From SKPT01 sp040905445 (GTDB lineage: Bacteria; Planctomycetota; Phycisphaerae; Phycisphaerales; Phycisphaeraceae), in contig JBBDRN010000048.1 of NCBI GenBank assembly GCA_040905445.1, forward strand, positions 1 through 16,330: a stretch of DNA of 16,330 nucleotides, in the 5' to 3' direction. A model generated the notes under the pieces. The model was not told the DNA's origin. It worked only from the letters and a program-made list of their open reading frames with translations, and made no database searches. Of the stretch, positions 1 to 6,103 are shown one piece after another (positions within the stretch are counted from its first letter, which is position 1; every line of letters begins with the position of its first letter). Made by a program: the position numbers and the translations under genes.

Positions 1-152
1 CCGGCCCGGGCATCGGCTCGGCGGTGTACGCGCGGTCAGGAGATGCTGTGTTGGCGGCTGCCCGTGAGCCGTGGAGCGATCAGCAGCGGTTTCACCTTTC
101 ATCGCGATCCCGTCTCGGTTTATTCCTTTCCCACGCAGTGAGGAGACATGTC

Positions 153-1016
153 ATGCGACGCATCAGGGCCTTTACGCTCATCGAATTGCTCGTGGTGATC
201 AGCATCATTGCGCTGCTGATCGCGATTCTGTTGCCGGCGCTGGCCGCGGCGCGGGCCACCGCCCGGGCCATGCAGTGCTCAACGAACCTGCGGCAGGTCG
301 GGCAGGCCTGGCACCAGTTCGCCAGCGACCACGACGACCGCGGCCCCGGCACGGCGACCAGCCCGAACCTGGGCAGCAACCCATTCACGTGGACCGCCTG
401 GCTGAACCACTTCGTGTACGGCAACGGCATGCCGACGCTCATGCACTACGAGGGGCCGATTCAGAAATTCTTCGGGTGGTCATCAGACGGGTACAACACA
501 CCGCTGACGATTCACGCGGGACCGGGCAACCTGGTGTGCACGGAGGTGGGGAGCTTCCCGGCTCCGATGCTGGGCCGGCCCTGGATCGCCAACGTCAACG
601 CCATCGGCGGGACCCCGTGGGTCGGGTTCAATGGCAGCTCCTGGAGCGACGGGAACATCTCCGATGGCGGGCCCGGGCTGTACGGCAAGGTGTGGGAGAA
701 CCCGTCGTCGTCGGCGTTTCACCCCGATTCGCACGTGGTCCTCGGCGCCAAGCTGGGCCAGTTCCGCGACGCCTCCAATAAGTTGCTGGTGCTCGAAGCC
801 GACCGCGGGAATGACTATGGCCTGCAGCGCGGCGACGAGCTGGATCTCCTGGAAGAGTTGACGCCGACCATGCGATCGACGCGTCAGTTCGGCGGTATCG
901 GTGAGTACCAATTCCGGCATCCGGGCATCACCATGAACGCGGTGATGGTCGACGGCCACGTCCAGCGGTTGACCAACGAGCGCTCGCTGTTCGAAGGCCG
1001 GTACAGCGTCGACTGA
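153..1016 (+). CDS. Prepilin-type leader protein with C-terminal H-x-DG motif
   Basis: This is a 287-residue type IV pilin/pseudopilin-like protein. It opens with a short basic leader (MRRIRA) followed by FTLIELLVVISIIALLIAIL, the class III signal and hydrophobic helix recognised by prepilin peptidase. Cleavage would fall between Ala6 and Phe7, with Glu11 as the conserved Glu5 of the mature protein. The C-terminus carries His256, ten residues, then Asp267-Gly268-His, a one-residue variant of the H-x9-DG motif of the planctomycete 'prepilin-type processing-associated' family. The function of that family is unknown; secretion or surface display through a pseudopilus-like machine is inferred. 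The ATG at 153 was chosen because AGGAG lies at 141-145 and the pilin leader starts there; the frame is open further upstream, but that stretch has no pilin character. No pilus assembly genes are nearby, as is usual for these scattered family members. Confidence 0.9.
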   Translation: MRRIRAFTLIELLVVISIIALLIAILLPALAAARATARAMQCSTNLRQVGQAWHQFASDHDDRGPGTATSPNLGSNPFTWTAWLNHFVYGNGMPTLMHYEGPIQKFFGWSSDGYNTPLTIHAGPGNLVCTEVGSFPAPMLGRPWIANVNAIGGTPWVGFNGSSWSDGNISDGGPGLYGKVWENPSSSAFHPDSHVVLGAKLGQFRDASNKLLVLEADRGNDYGLQRGDELDLLEELTPTMRSTRQFGGIGEYQFRHPGITMNAVMVDGHVQRLTNERSLFEGRYSVD

Positions 1017-1044
1017 CGGCCGAGCGCCGCTGCACTGCATGGAG

Positions 1045-1094
1045 ACAGGCCCTGTGGCTGCTCGCCTTGGCGGGCGGGCGGCGACGGGGCCTGT
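1045..1094. terminator. Inverted repeat, possible terminator
   Basis: The 8-base arms ACAGGCCC (1045-1052) and GGGCCTGT (1087-1094) are perfect complements. The 34-base middle holds a second imperfect GC-rich stem. The repeat lies about 30 bases after the stop of the pilin-like gene. There is no T-run, so intrinsic termination is only a guess; it could also be a chance GC-rich palindrome. Confidence 0.3.
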
Positions 1095-1186
1095 TCTGCG
1101 CGCGGATGGAGCCAGATTGCCGCCGCCGGGATCCCTCATTCGACCTGCGCCGGCGGATGAGAGTAGTACAATGCCGGGGCGTTTGG

Positions 1187-1212
1187 CGGCGGGGGTGGCG
1201 GGGGTGACGGGG
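1187..1212 (+). repeat. G-rich GTGGCGGGG-type repeat, noncoding
   Basis: This is a run of imperfect 9-mers of the type GGGGGTGGC just upstream of the secreted-protein gene. The same G-rich unit recurs inside several genes further along, always with the G-rich strand on +. A possible -10 hexamer TACAAT (1167-1172) lies just before it. Confidence 0.5.
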
Positions 1213-1261
1213 CGTGTTCTCGATACTTCGCAAACGAGAGATTCAGGACAAGGAGATGCTC

Positions 1262-2332
1262 ATGGCTGGTTGGAAACAGTGCGGGATGGCGTCGGTCATG
1301 GCGGGGCTGACGCTGATGGCGGGCGCCCAGGCGCGCGGGCAGGTGGCGCTGCCGGCCGTGGAGTTGGAGCAGCCGGCGGAGTTCGCGATCTACATCGATC
1401 TCGAGGCGGCGTCGCCCGAGGCGGCGATGGCGACGCGGGACGTGCTGGCGCGGATCAGGCAGAACGCCGGGGGCGACGCCGCCTTGGACGAGGAGCTCGA
1501 GGCCCGGCTCGAAGCCTACCCCGACCAGTGGCAGGCGGTGCGTGACACGGGGCTGCGGCAGTTGGTGATGCTCGGCGGGCCGGACCAGGAGCAGATGGCG
1601 CTGCTGCTTCGCCGCGAAGCGGGCACCGGCGTGGACGAGCTGGCGGCAGGCCTGCGCGGGCTGGCGGAGATGGAGTGGGCCGCCGAGGACCGCCATCTCG
1701 ACCTCGACGACGTCCAGGTCCATGAGCTTGACGACCAGTGGGCGTACGTGTCCGGCCCCGAACTGGGCCGGGTGTCGGCCGCGGGCGCGGGCGATGCCGC
1801 GGCCGCCGACCTGTCGGCGCTGGAAGCGGTGCTCGGCGAGGCCGACGGCGCGAGCATGCGATTCGCCTTCGTCATGGGCGAGCAGGGACAGCAGGCGATC
1901 GCGCAAGCGCAGCAGGACCCGAACGCAATGATGATGATGGGCGTGATCCAGCCGCTGGAGAGCCTGGAGCATGGCCTGGTGTCGGTGCAGCTTGGCGACG
2001 CGCCGCACATCGATCTGTCGATGGAGTTCGACGACGCGGACGCGGCGCGGGCGTTTGCCCAGGAGCTTGCCGGGCTGGTGCAGATGATGGGCGGGATGAT
2101 GGCGATGATGGCCCAGCAGCCGGACGCGCCGGACGTCAACCCGCAGGCGGTGCAGCAGGCGATGGGTCGGCTGGCGCCGCAGGCCGAGGGCACGCGCGTC
2201 TCGCGGCGCATCAACGAGGCGCTGGTCGCCGAGTTGGCGGACGCCGGCGTGTTCGAGCTTCGCGACTACATGGAGCGGCAGCAGCGGCAGATGCAGCAGC
2301 AAGGCCCGGGCGGCCCGGCCGGCCAGTGGTGA
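1262..2332 (+). CDS. Secreted protein of unknown function, Met/Gln-rich C-terminus
   Basis: I do not recognise this 356-residue protein. The N-terminus (MAGWKQCGMASVMAGLTLMAGA, then QARGQ) looks like a Sec signal peptide with a likely cleavage site after AQA near residue 24, so the protein is probably periplasmic or exported. The rest is acidic and Ala/Glu-rich, predicted helical, with no cysteines after the signal. Around residues 220-225 there is a run of four methionines, around 278-290 a Met-rich stretch (MMGGMMAMMAQQ), and the tail is Gln-rich (RQQRQMQQQ type) ending in GPGGPAGQW. Start choice: AAGGAG at 1250-1255 lies six bases before the ATG at 1262; the ATG at 1256 abuts the Shine-Dalgarno sequence and is too close. 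It is one of the few genes here with a clear ribosome-binding site. An intrinsic terminator follows 31 bases after the stop, so it appears to be a single-gene unit. Confidence 0.85.
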   Translation: MAGWKQCGMASVMAGLTLMAGAQARGQVALPAVELEQPAEFAIYIDLEAASPEAAMATRDVLARIRQNAGGDAALDEELEARLEAYPDQWQAVRDTGLRQLVMLGGPDQEQMALLLRREAGTGVDELAAGLRGLAEMEWAAEDRHLDLDDVQVHELDDQWAYVSGPELGRVSAAGAGDAAAADLSALEAVLGEADGASMRFAFVMGEQGQQAIAQAQQDPNAMMMMGVIQPLESLEHGLVSVQLGDAPHIDLSMEFDDADAARAFAQELAGLVQMMGGMMAMMAQQPDAPDVNPQAVQQAMGRLAPQAEGTRVSRRINEALVAELADAGVFELRDYMERQQRQMQQQGPGGPAGQW

Positions 2333-2363
2333 TCGGCGGGACGACCGATCAGATACAACGAGG

Positions 2364-2396
2364 CGCGCCGTCCTGCGAACAGGGCGGCGCGTTTTT
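2364..2396 (+). terminator. Rho-independent terminator
   Basis: A 12-bp stem (CGCGCCGTCCTG pairing with CAGGGCGGCGCG, with one G-T wobble) closes on a CGAA tetraloop and is followed by TTTTT at 2392-2396. It is placed just downstream of the secreted-protein gene and is the clearest intrinsic terminator in the window. Confidence 0.88.
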
Positions 2397-2444
2397 CATT
2401 GGGGGGTGGGGATTAATGCGTATCCCGCAGCTTTATAGCGGGCT

Positions 2445-2536
2445 GGGTGCCACTGACAAGCGGAGTCCGCGGAGCTTGTCAGTGCTAGTCGCGTCGAACA
2501 CTGACAAGGCCGCGGAAGGCCTTGTCAGTGGCACCC
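2445..2536 (+). repeat. Double-hairpin repeat, copy A
   Basis: This is a 92-bp element with four arms. CACTGACAAG (2451-2460) pairs with CTTGTCAGTG (2475-2484) around a 14-base loop. A 14-base spacer follows. CACTGACAAGGCC (2499-2511) then pairs with GGCCTTGTCAGTG (2518-2530) around GCGGAA. The outer ends GGGTGC (2445-2450) and GCACCC (2531-2536) are also complementary, so arms 1 and 4 can form an alternative 16-bp stem. The element sits in the 323-base gap between the terminator and the oxidoreductase gene. The rest of that gap holds no gene that I can see, only a short C-rich heptad run (CAACCCC type) at about 2615-2635. Two more copies lie at 4706 and 5959. Confidence 0.92.
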
Positions 2537-2655
2537 GATACAAATCGATGGGATGCGCTCTGAGGATGGGGGGGGAAGACGACCGGATGTAGAGTGGGTT
2601 CCGCTGCGCTTCCACCCCAACCCCCAACCCCCAATCACTACCCCGGAGCACCGTC

Positions 2656-3711
2656 ATGGCAGAGTCGTCGCAACCGTCGGTTCGTGCGTTGATCGTCGGG
2701 TGTGGGGGCATGGCCCGCACGTGGATCGAGATCGCCCATGGGGCTGCGGAGATCGAGATCGTCGGCCTCGTGGACATCGCGCGCGATCAGGCGTGCGCCG
2801 CGGCGCAGCGCGCGGGCCTCGACGAGTCGCTGGTGTACGACGACCTTGAGACGGCGATCGGGGCGACGCGGCCTGAGGCGGTGTTCGACGTGACCGTGCC
2901 GGGGGCGCACCATGGCGTGACGCTTACCGCGCTGCGGGCCGGCTGCCACGTGCTGGGCGAGAAGCCGATGAGCGATCGGCTGGAGCACGCGCGGGAGATG
3001 GTCGCGGCCGCGGACGAGGCGGCGCGGCTGTATGCCGTGACGCAGAGTCGTCGGCCCGTGCCGGGGGCGCTCGCGGCCGCGGGCTTCGTGCAGGCCGGCG
3101 GCGTGGGACGCGTCGAGGAGGTGCACGGCGACTTCTTCCTCGGCCCGCACTTTGGCGGCTTTCGCGATGAAATGGCCCATCCGCTGCTGGCCGACATGGC
3201 GATCCACACGTTCGACTCGATGCGTCAGCTCACCGGCGCCGAGCCGCGGCGCGTCTACTGTCACGCATTCAACCCGGAGCGGTCGTGGTACCGCGGCGAC
3301 GCGTCGGCGGCGGCAGTGTTCGAGATGGTCGGGCCCCGCGGGCACCCGGTGGTGTTCACCTACCGCGGCTCATGGTGTGCCGAAGGGCTCGCCACGTCGT
3401 GGAACGCCGACTGGCGCATCGTCGGCGACCAGGGCACGGTGCGCTGGGACGGCGAGCAGCGCGTCCGGGCGGAGGTGGTCGCGGATGCGCCGGGCGAGGG
3501 CGGCTTCTTTCGCCCCACGAAGAGCCTCGACGTCGGCTGCGAGGCGATGGCGGAGGTGGGGCACGCGTATCTCATCCGCGAGTTCGCGCGGTGCGTGCGC
3601 ACGGGCGAGCGGCCGATGTGCCCGGCCGAGGACAACATCAAGAGCCTGGCGATGGTGGCGGCCGCAATCGAGAGCGCCCGCGTCGGGCAGGCGGTGGAGG
3701 TGGTGTGGTGA
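2656..3711 (+). CDS. Gfo/Idh/MocA family NAD(P)-dependent oxidoreductase
   Basis: This is a 351-residue cytoplasmic oxidoreductase of the Gfo/Idh/MocA family, which acts on sugars, inositols and related polyols. An N-terminal Rossmann fold starts with ALIVGCGGMA (residues 11-20), the nucleotide-binding loop. The family signature EKP is at 102-104 with Lys103 as the usual catalytic lysine. The second-domain motif DMAIHTFD (180-187) supplies Asp180 and His184 of the active site. Length is normal. The start at 2656 has GGAG at 2644-2647. The substrate cannot be read from sequence, and the neighbours (a repeat upstream, comF converging downstream) give no pathway hint. Members are very numerous in planctomycetes, and some have roles in polysaccharide breakdown. 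It is likely transcribed alone, with the copy A repeat in its 5' region. Confidence 0.93.
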   Translation: MAESSQPSVRALIVGCGGMARTWIEIAHGAAEIEIVGLVDIARDQACAAAQRAGLDESLVYDDLETAIGATRPEAVFDVTVPGAHHGVTLTALRAGCHVLGEKPMSDRLEHAREMVAAADEAARLYAVTQSRRPVPGALAAAGFVQAGGVGRVEEVHGDFFLGPHFGGFRDEMAHPLLADMAIHTFDSMRQLTGAEPRRVYCHAFNPERSWYRGDASAAAVFEMVGPRGHPVVFTYRGSWCAEGLATSWNADWRIVGDQGTVRWDGEQRVRAEVVADAPGEGGFFRPTKSLDVGCEAMAEVGHAYLIREFARCVRTGERPMCPAEDNIKSLAMVAAAIESARVGQAVEVVW

Positions 3712-3715
3712 GGGT

Positions 3716-3740
3716 GTAGGGTCCGCACAGTGGACCCTAC
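3716..3740. terminator. Hairpin between convergent genes, probable bidirectional terminator
   Basis: A perfect 9-bp stem, GTAGGGTCC (3716-3724) with GGACCCTAC (3732-3740), has a 7-base loop. It lies between the oxidoreductase stop and the comF stop codon, and overlaps the latter. It has no clear U-tract, so a role in termination for both genes is inferred from position. Confidence 0.5.
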
Positions 3741-4552
3741 GGGCGGCGCGGCTTGATCTGGTGAAACCGCTGGCGCGACGGGTCGCCCGTCGCGGCGACG
3801 GCGGCGGTGATGCTCGAGGCGCCGGCCTTGGCGAGCAGTCTCGCGCAGGCCGCGAGCGTGGCGCCGGTGGCCTTGACGTCGTCGACGAGGATGACGTGCG
3901 TGTCCGTGAGATCGACCGGGTCGAGGCGCATGACGCCGGCGAGGTTGGTGCGGCGGGTGGCGGCGTCGAGCGAGGCTTGGGGCGGGCGGCCGCCGCGGCG
4001 GTGCAGGAGCGGCGCGACGGGCCAGCCGCGGGCGCGGGCCAGCGCGTCGGCCATAAGCCGGGCCTGGTTGTAGCCCCGCCGGCAGCGACGCAGCGGCGCC
4101 ATGGGGACGGGGCAGACGATCGGGAATTGCGTATCTCGGCTTTTGGATTTCGGATTCGGGGAGGTGGCGTTGTTCGTCGTGGTGGTGGCGGGGGTCGGGA
4201 CGTGGTTGGCGAGCAACTCGCCGAACCAGCGGGCCCAACTCCACTGGCCGGCGAACTTCATGCGCAGGATCCAGCCGTCCAGCGGCGGCTCGTAGGCGCC
4301 GAGGCGCACCAGCCGGTGCCACGGCAGCGACTGGTCGACGCAGAACGCGCAGCCGGCCGGCGTGACGCCCTGCTCGGCGATGGTCGCGCCGCAGCGCGGA
4401 CAGTAGGCGACGGGCGGATCGGGACGCCAGGCCCGGCCATCGGCGCGGGCCTCCTCGATGCCCAGCGTGACGAAGGGCGGCACGAGCGTGTCAATGACGT
4501 CGCGCAGCCCCGCCAGCAGCGGGCGAATCACCGGCAGGCGCGGTGCGGGCAT
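3737..4552 (-). CDS. comF: ComF family phosphoribosyltransferase-like protein
   Basis: This is a 271-residue ComF/GntX-type protein, a cytoplasmic PRTase-fold protein linked to uptake of single-stranded DNA in naturally competent bacteria. The N-terminal zinc ribbon has Cys51-x2-Cys54 and Cys68-x2-Cys71. The family motif PVPMAPLRRCRRGYNQARL runs at about 148-166, and the PRPP-binding loop VILVDDVKATGATL is at 220-233. Residues ~117-145, between the ribbon half and the PRTase core, are an unusual low-complexity insert: a Pro/Thr/Asn-rich run followed by NPKSKSRDTQFPI. It is encoded by two different short DNA repeats. The conserved PRTase motifs on both sides are intact, so the gene looks functional. 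No Shine-Dalgarno is seen; TATAAC lies 8 bases before the ATG. Confidence 0.9.
   Translation of the reverse strand: MPAPRLPVIRPLLAGLRDVIDTLVPPFVTLGIEEARADGRAWRPDPPVAYCPRCGATIAEQGVTPAGCAFCVDQSLPWHRLVRLGAYEPPLDGWILRMKFAGQWSWARWFGELLANHVPTPATTTTNNATSPNPKSKSRDTQFPIVCPVPMAPLRRCRRGYNQARLMADALARARGWPVAPLLHRRGGRPPQASLDAATRRTNLAGVMRLDPVDLTDTHVILVDDVKATGATLAACARLLAKAGASSITAAVAATGDPSRQRFHQIKPRRP
4118..4156 (-). repeat. In-frame heptad repeat inside comF
   Basis: Read on the minus strand, this stretch is a decaying series of 7-mers: ATCCGAA, ATCCAAA, AGCCGAG, ATACGCA, ATTCCCG. It encodes residues ~133-145 of ComF (NPKSKSRDTQFPI). The same heptad type occurs in nnrD, and a sister type (ATCAGAA) in the RNase HII-like gene. 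Confidence 0.7.
4160..4198 (+). repeat. G-rich 9-mer-type repeat inside comF
   Basis: A GTGGTGGCGGGGG-type run on the plus strand encodes the PTPATTTT-type segment (about residues 119-131) of ComF on the minus strand. It is directly next to the heptad insert, so two repeat families share one insertion point. Confidence 0.55.
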
Positions 4553-4560
4553 GATGGGCG

Positions 4561-4566
4561 GTTATA
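4561..4566 (-). promoter_or_regulatory. Possible leaderless -10 element of comF
   Basis: TATAAC on the minus strand ends 8 bases before the comF ATG. TGGCCA stands 17 bases upstream as a weak -35. With this spacing, transcription would start at or next to the ATG. No ribosome-binding site is seen. The call is inferred from spacing only. Confidence 0.35.
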
Positions 4567-4604
4567 CTTCGGGAAGCGGGAATTGGCCACAGAGCAGCGG
4601 CGGG

Positions 4605-4660
4605 AGTCAGGGGAGTCGAGGAAGGGAAGAAGGCGCGGCTCCCTGCTGATTCCCTGACTT
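4605..4660. repeat. GTCAGGGA-type repeat, inverted pair
   Basis: The left arm AGTCAGGG (4605-4612) faces the right arm CCCTGACT (4652-4659). The left side continues as GAGTCGAGGAAGG. That 21-base left segment (4605-4625) matches 8887-8907, next to nnrD, at all but one base, so the two loci share one dispersed repeat family. It lies in the comF/pyrK divergent gap. Confidence 0.65.
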
Positions 4661-4665
4661 CTCGA

Positions 4666-4817
4666 CATCTGTGGCTAGAACGCCTTCAGCCGTTCGTAGC
4701 GGGTGGGGTGCCACTGACAAGCGGAGTCCGCAGAGCTTGTCAGTGCGAATTGCAGCCAACACTGACAAGGCCGAGGACGGCCTTGTCAGTGCCACCCGCC
4801 GTGTTCATCTGTGGCTA
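4666..4817. repeat. Direct repeat CATCTGTGGCTA flanking repeat copy B
   Basis: The 12-mer CATCTGTGGCTA occurs at 4666-4677 and 4806-4817, one on each side of double-hairpin copy B. A third copy is at 7277-7288, just before folA. It may be a fragment of a separate short-repeat family (CATCTGTGx units) or a duplication that accompanied insertion of copy B. Confidence 0.6.
4706..4797 (+). repeat. Double-hairpin repeat, copy B
   Basis: This is a 92-bp copy of the element at 2445. Arms are CACTGACAAG 4712-4721 / CTTGTCAGTG 4736-4745, and CACTGACAAGGCC 4760-4772 / GGCCTTGTCAGTG 4779-4791 around GAGGAC. The 14-base loop of hairpin 1 differs from copy A at one base, whereas the spacer and loop 2 are largely different. 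It lies between the divergent genes comF and pyrK, an unusual position for a terminator-like element. Confidence 0.92.
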
Positions 4818-4832
4818 ACCTCCTTTCCCTCG

Positions 4833-5885
4833 ATGGAGTCGTGCGTGAGCGAGCATCCGGGCAATGTGGCTGGTGGCGGGCGCGGGCGGTTTGATGGGAT
4901 CGTGCTCGCCAACGACTTCATCTGCCGCGAGCATTACCGCCTGCGCGTGCGCGTGACGGGGCCGGGCTGGTTTCCGCCCACACGGCCGGGGCAGTTCGTG
5001 CAACTCGGGTGTCGGCCGCCGGCCGGTGCGATGGACGAAGCGACGCTGCTGGGCGAGGGTTGGTCGTGGTGCGAGGTGGACACGCCGCCGCGGGTCGGGC
5101 AGTTCGAGCTGACGTCGCCGGCCGCGCTGCTGCGCCGGCCGTTCAGCCTGGCCGGGCGAGGCGATGACGCGGACGGCGCGTGGATCGAGATCATTCACCG
5201 CGTGGTCGGCGCGGGCACGGCCTGGTTGGCGTCGCTGGCGCCGGGCGACGCGGTGGACCTCATCGGACCGCTGGGCAACAGCTTTGAGCCGCCCGCGGAC
5301 CGGTCGCTGGCGCTGCTGGTCGGCGGCGGCGTGGGGCTGCCGCCGATGTTCTACCTCGCCGAGGCGCTGCACGAGCAGGGGTGGCAGGCGGTGGCGCTGA
5401 TTGGCGCGATGACGCGCGACCTGCTGGCCGTGACGCTGGACGAGGCGCAGGTGCCGGACCCGGAGGGGCTGCCGACGCACTGCGTGGCGGAGTTCGCCCG
5501 CCTGTGGTACCCGAGTGTGGTGACGACGGACGACGGCAGCGTCGGCCTGCGCGGGCGGATCACGGATGGGCTGGCGCGTGTGCTCGACGGGCTGCCGCGC
5601 GGGCAGCTCGATCAGGCGGTGGTGTTCACCTGTGGGCCGGAGCTGATGATGCGTGCGGCCGGCGTGTTGGCGCGGCGGCACGGCGTGCCATGCCAGGCGT
5701 GCCTGGAGCAGGCGATGGCGTGCGGGATGGGCACGTGTCAGAGCTGCGTCGTGCGCATCGAGGAGCACGAGCACCCGCACGCGACGACATCGCCGAGCGT
5801 CGAGCACCCGGCGGGTCGACCGTGGCGCTATCGGCTGGCGTGCACCGACGGCCCGGTGTTCGACGCGCGGCGCGTGGTGTGGTGA
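4833..5885 (+). CDS. pyrK: PyrK-like dihydroorotate dehydrogenase electron-transfer subunit
   Basis: This is a 350-residue ferredoxin-reductase-type protein. In the PyrD-B/PyrK complex the subunit passes electrons from dihydroorotate oxidation to NAD+ through FAD and a [2Fe-2S] cluster (pyrimidine synthesis, cytoplasm). The FAD motif RPFSL is at 102-106, the NAD-binding loop GGGVGLPP at 164-171, and CGPE at 267-270. Cluster ligands are probably Cys297-x4-Cys302-x2-Cys305 and Cys337. It is longer than typical PyrK (about 260 residues). There is an extra ~35-residue segment before RPFSL and a ~30-residue gap before the last ligand where the family usually has about 14. Cys287 and Cys290 are additional. 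No pyrD is in the window, so another flavin reductase role is possible. A GTG at 4845 preceded by GGAG (4835-4838) is an alternative start to the ATG used. Confidence 0.8.
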   Translation: MESCVSEHPGNVAGGGRGRFDGIVLANDFICREHYRLRVRVTGPGWFPPTRPGQFVQLGCRPPAGAMDEATLLGEGWSWCEVDTPPRVGQFELTSPAALLRRPFSLAGRGDDADGAWIEIIHRVVGAGTAWLASLAPGDAVDLIGPLGNSFEPPADRSLALLVGGGVGLPPMFYLAEALHEQGWQAVALIGAMTRDLLAVTLDEAQVPDPEGLPTHCVAEFARLWYPSVVTTDDGSVGLRGRITDGLARVLDGLPRGQLDQAVVFTCGPELMMRAAGVLARRHGVPCQACLEQAMACGMGTCQSCVVRIEEHEHPHATTSPSVEHPAGRPWRYRLACTDGPVFDARRVVW

Positions 5886-5894
5886 TCGGTTTTT

Positions 5895-6103
5895 AACGCC
5901 AAGGCGCCAAGAGACGGAGAGCTCGCCAAGGGGGAAGGCAAAGTTGGGAGGCCGCGCCGGGTGGCACTGACAAGGCCGGCTTCGGCCTTGTCAGTGTTTG
6001 CGCCGCGATTCACACTGACAAGCTCCGCGGACTCCGCTTGTCAGTGCCACCCCCCAACTGGCTTCCCCTTGGCGAGCTCTCCGTCTCATGGCGCCTTGGC
6101 GTT
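5895..6103. repeat. Long inverted repeat enclosing copy C
   Basis: Left arm 5895-5937 (begins AACGCCAAGGCGCCA) and right arm 6062-6103 (ends GGCGCCTTGGCGTT) are complementary over about 42 bases with one mismatch and one single-base length difference in a G-run. Between them lies double-hairpin copy C. The whole could form a cruciform of about 209 bp. The right arm ends at the astA stop codon. Arms are built of imperfect GCCAAGxx units, related to the GCGAAG units at 10167-10273. Confidence 0.85.
5959..6052 (-). repeat. Double-hairpin repeat, copy C (inverted)
   Basis: This is a 94-bp copy in reverse orientation relative to A and B. On the plus strand the 13-bp hairpin comes first (5965-5977 with 5984-5996, loop GGCTTC), then a 16-base spacer, then the hairpin with the conserved 14-base loop (6013-6022 with 6037-6046). 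The outer ends are GGGTGG and CCACCC. It lies between convergent pyrK and astA. Confidence 0.92.

Noticed and set aside
1..152. Possible coding start upstream of the pilin-like gene
   Set aside because: The frame is open from base 24, but the sequence before residue MRRIRA lacks protein-like character and a Shine-Dalgarno; the pilin leader fixes the start at 153.
1136..2302. Open frame (388 codons) on - opposite the secreted protein
   Set aside because: It has His/Arg-rich nonsense composition. The plus strand has the signal peptide, Shine-Dalgarno and terminator.
3152..4657. Open frame (501 codons) on + across the end of the oxidoreductase and all of comF
   Set aside because: It overlaps two well-recognised genes in other frames and has an Arg/Ala/Gly-rich composition with no motif.
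4818..4828. CCTCCTTT before pyrK, identical to the 16S rRNA 3' tail
   Set aside because: It is the anti-Shine-Dalgarno sequence in the sense orientation, so it cannot serve as a ribosome-binding site; there is no gene on the opposite strand that would use it. Taken as chance.
2445..6052. CRISPR array
   Set aside because: The repeats are palindromic, 92-94 bp long, more than 1 kb apart, in both orientations, and separated by genes, so there are no regularly sized spacers.
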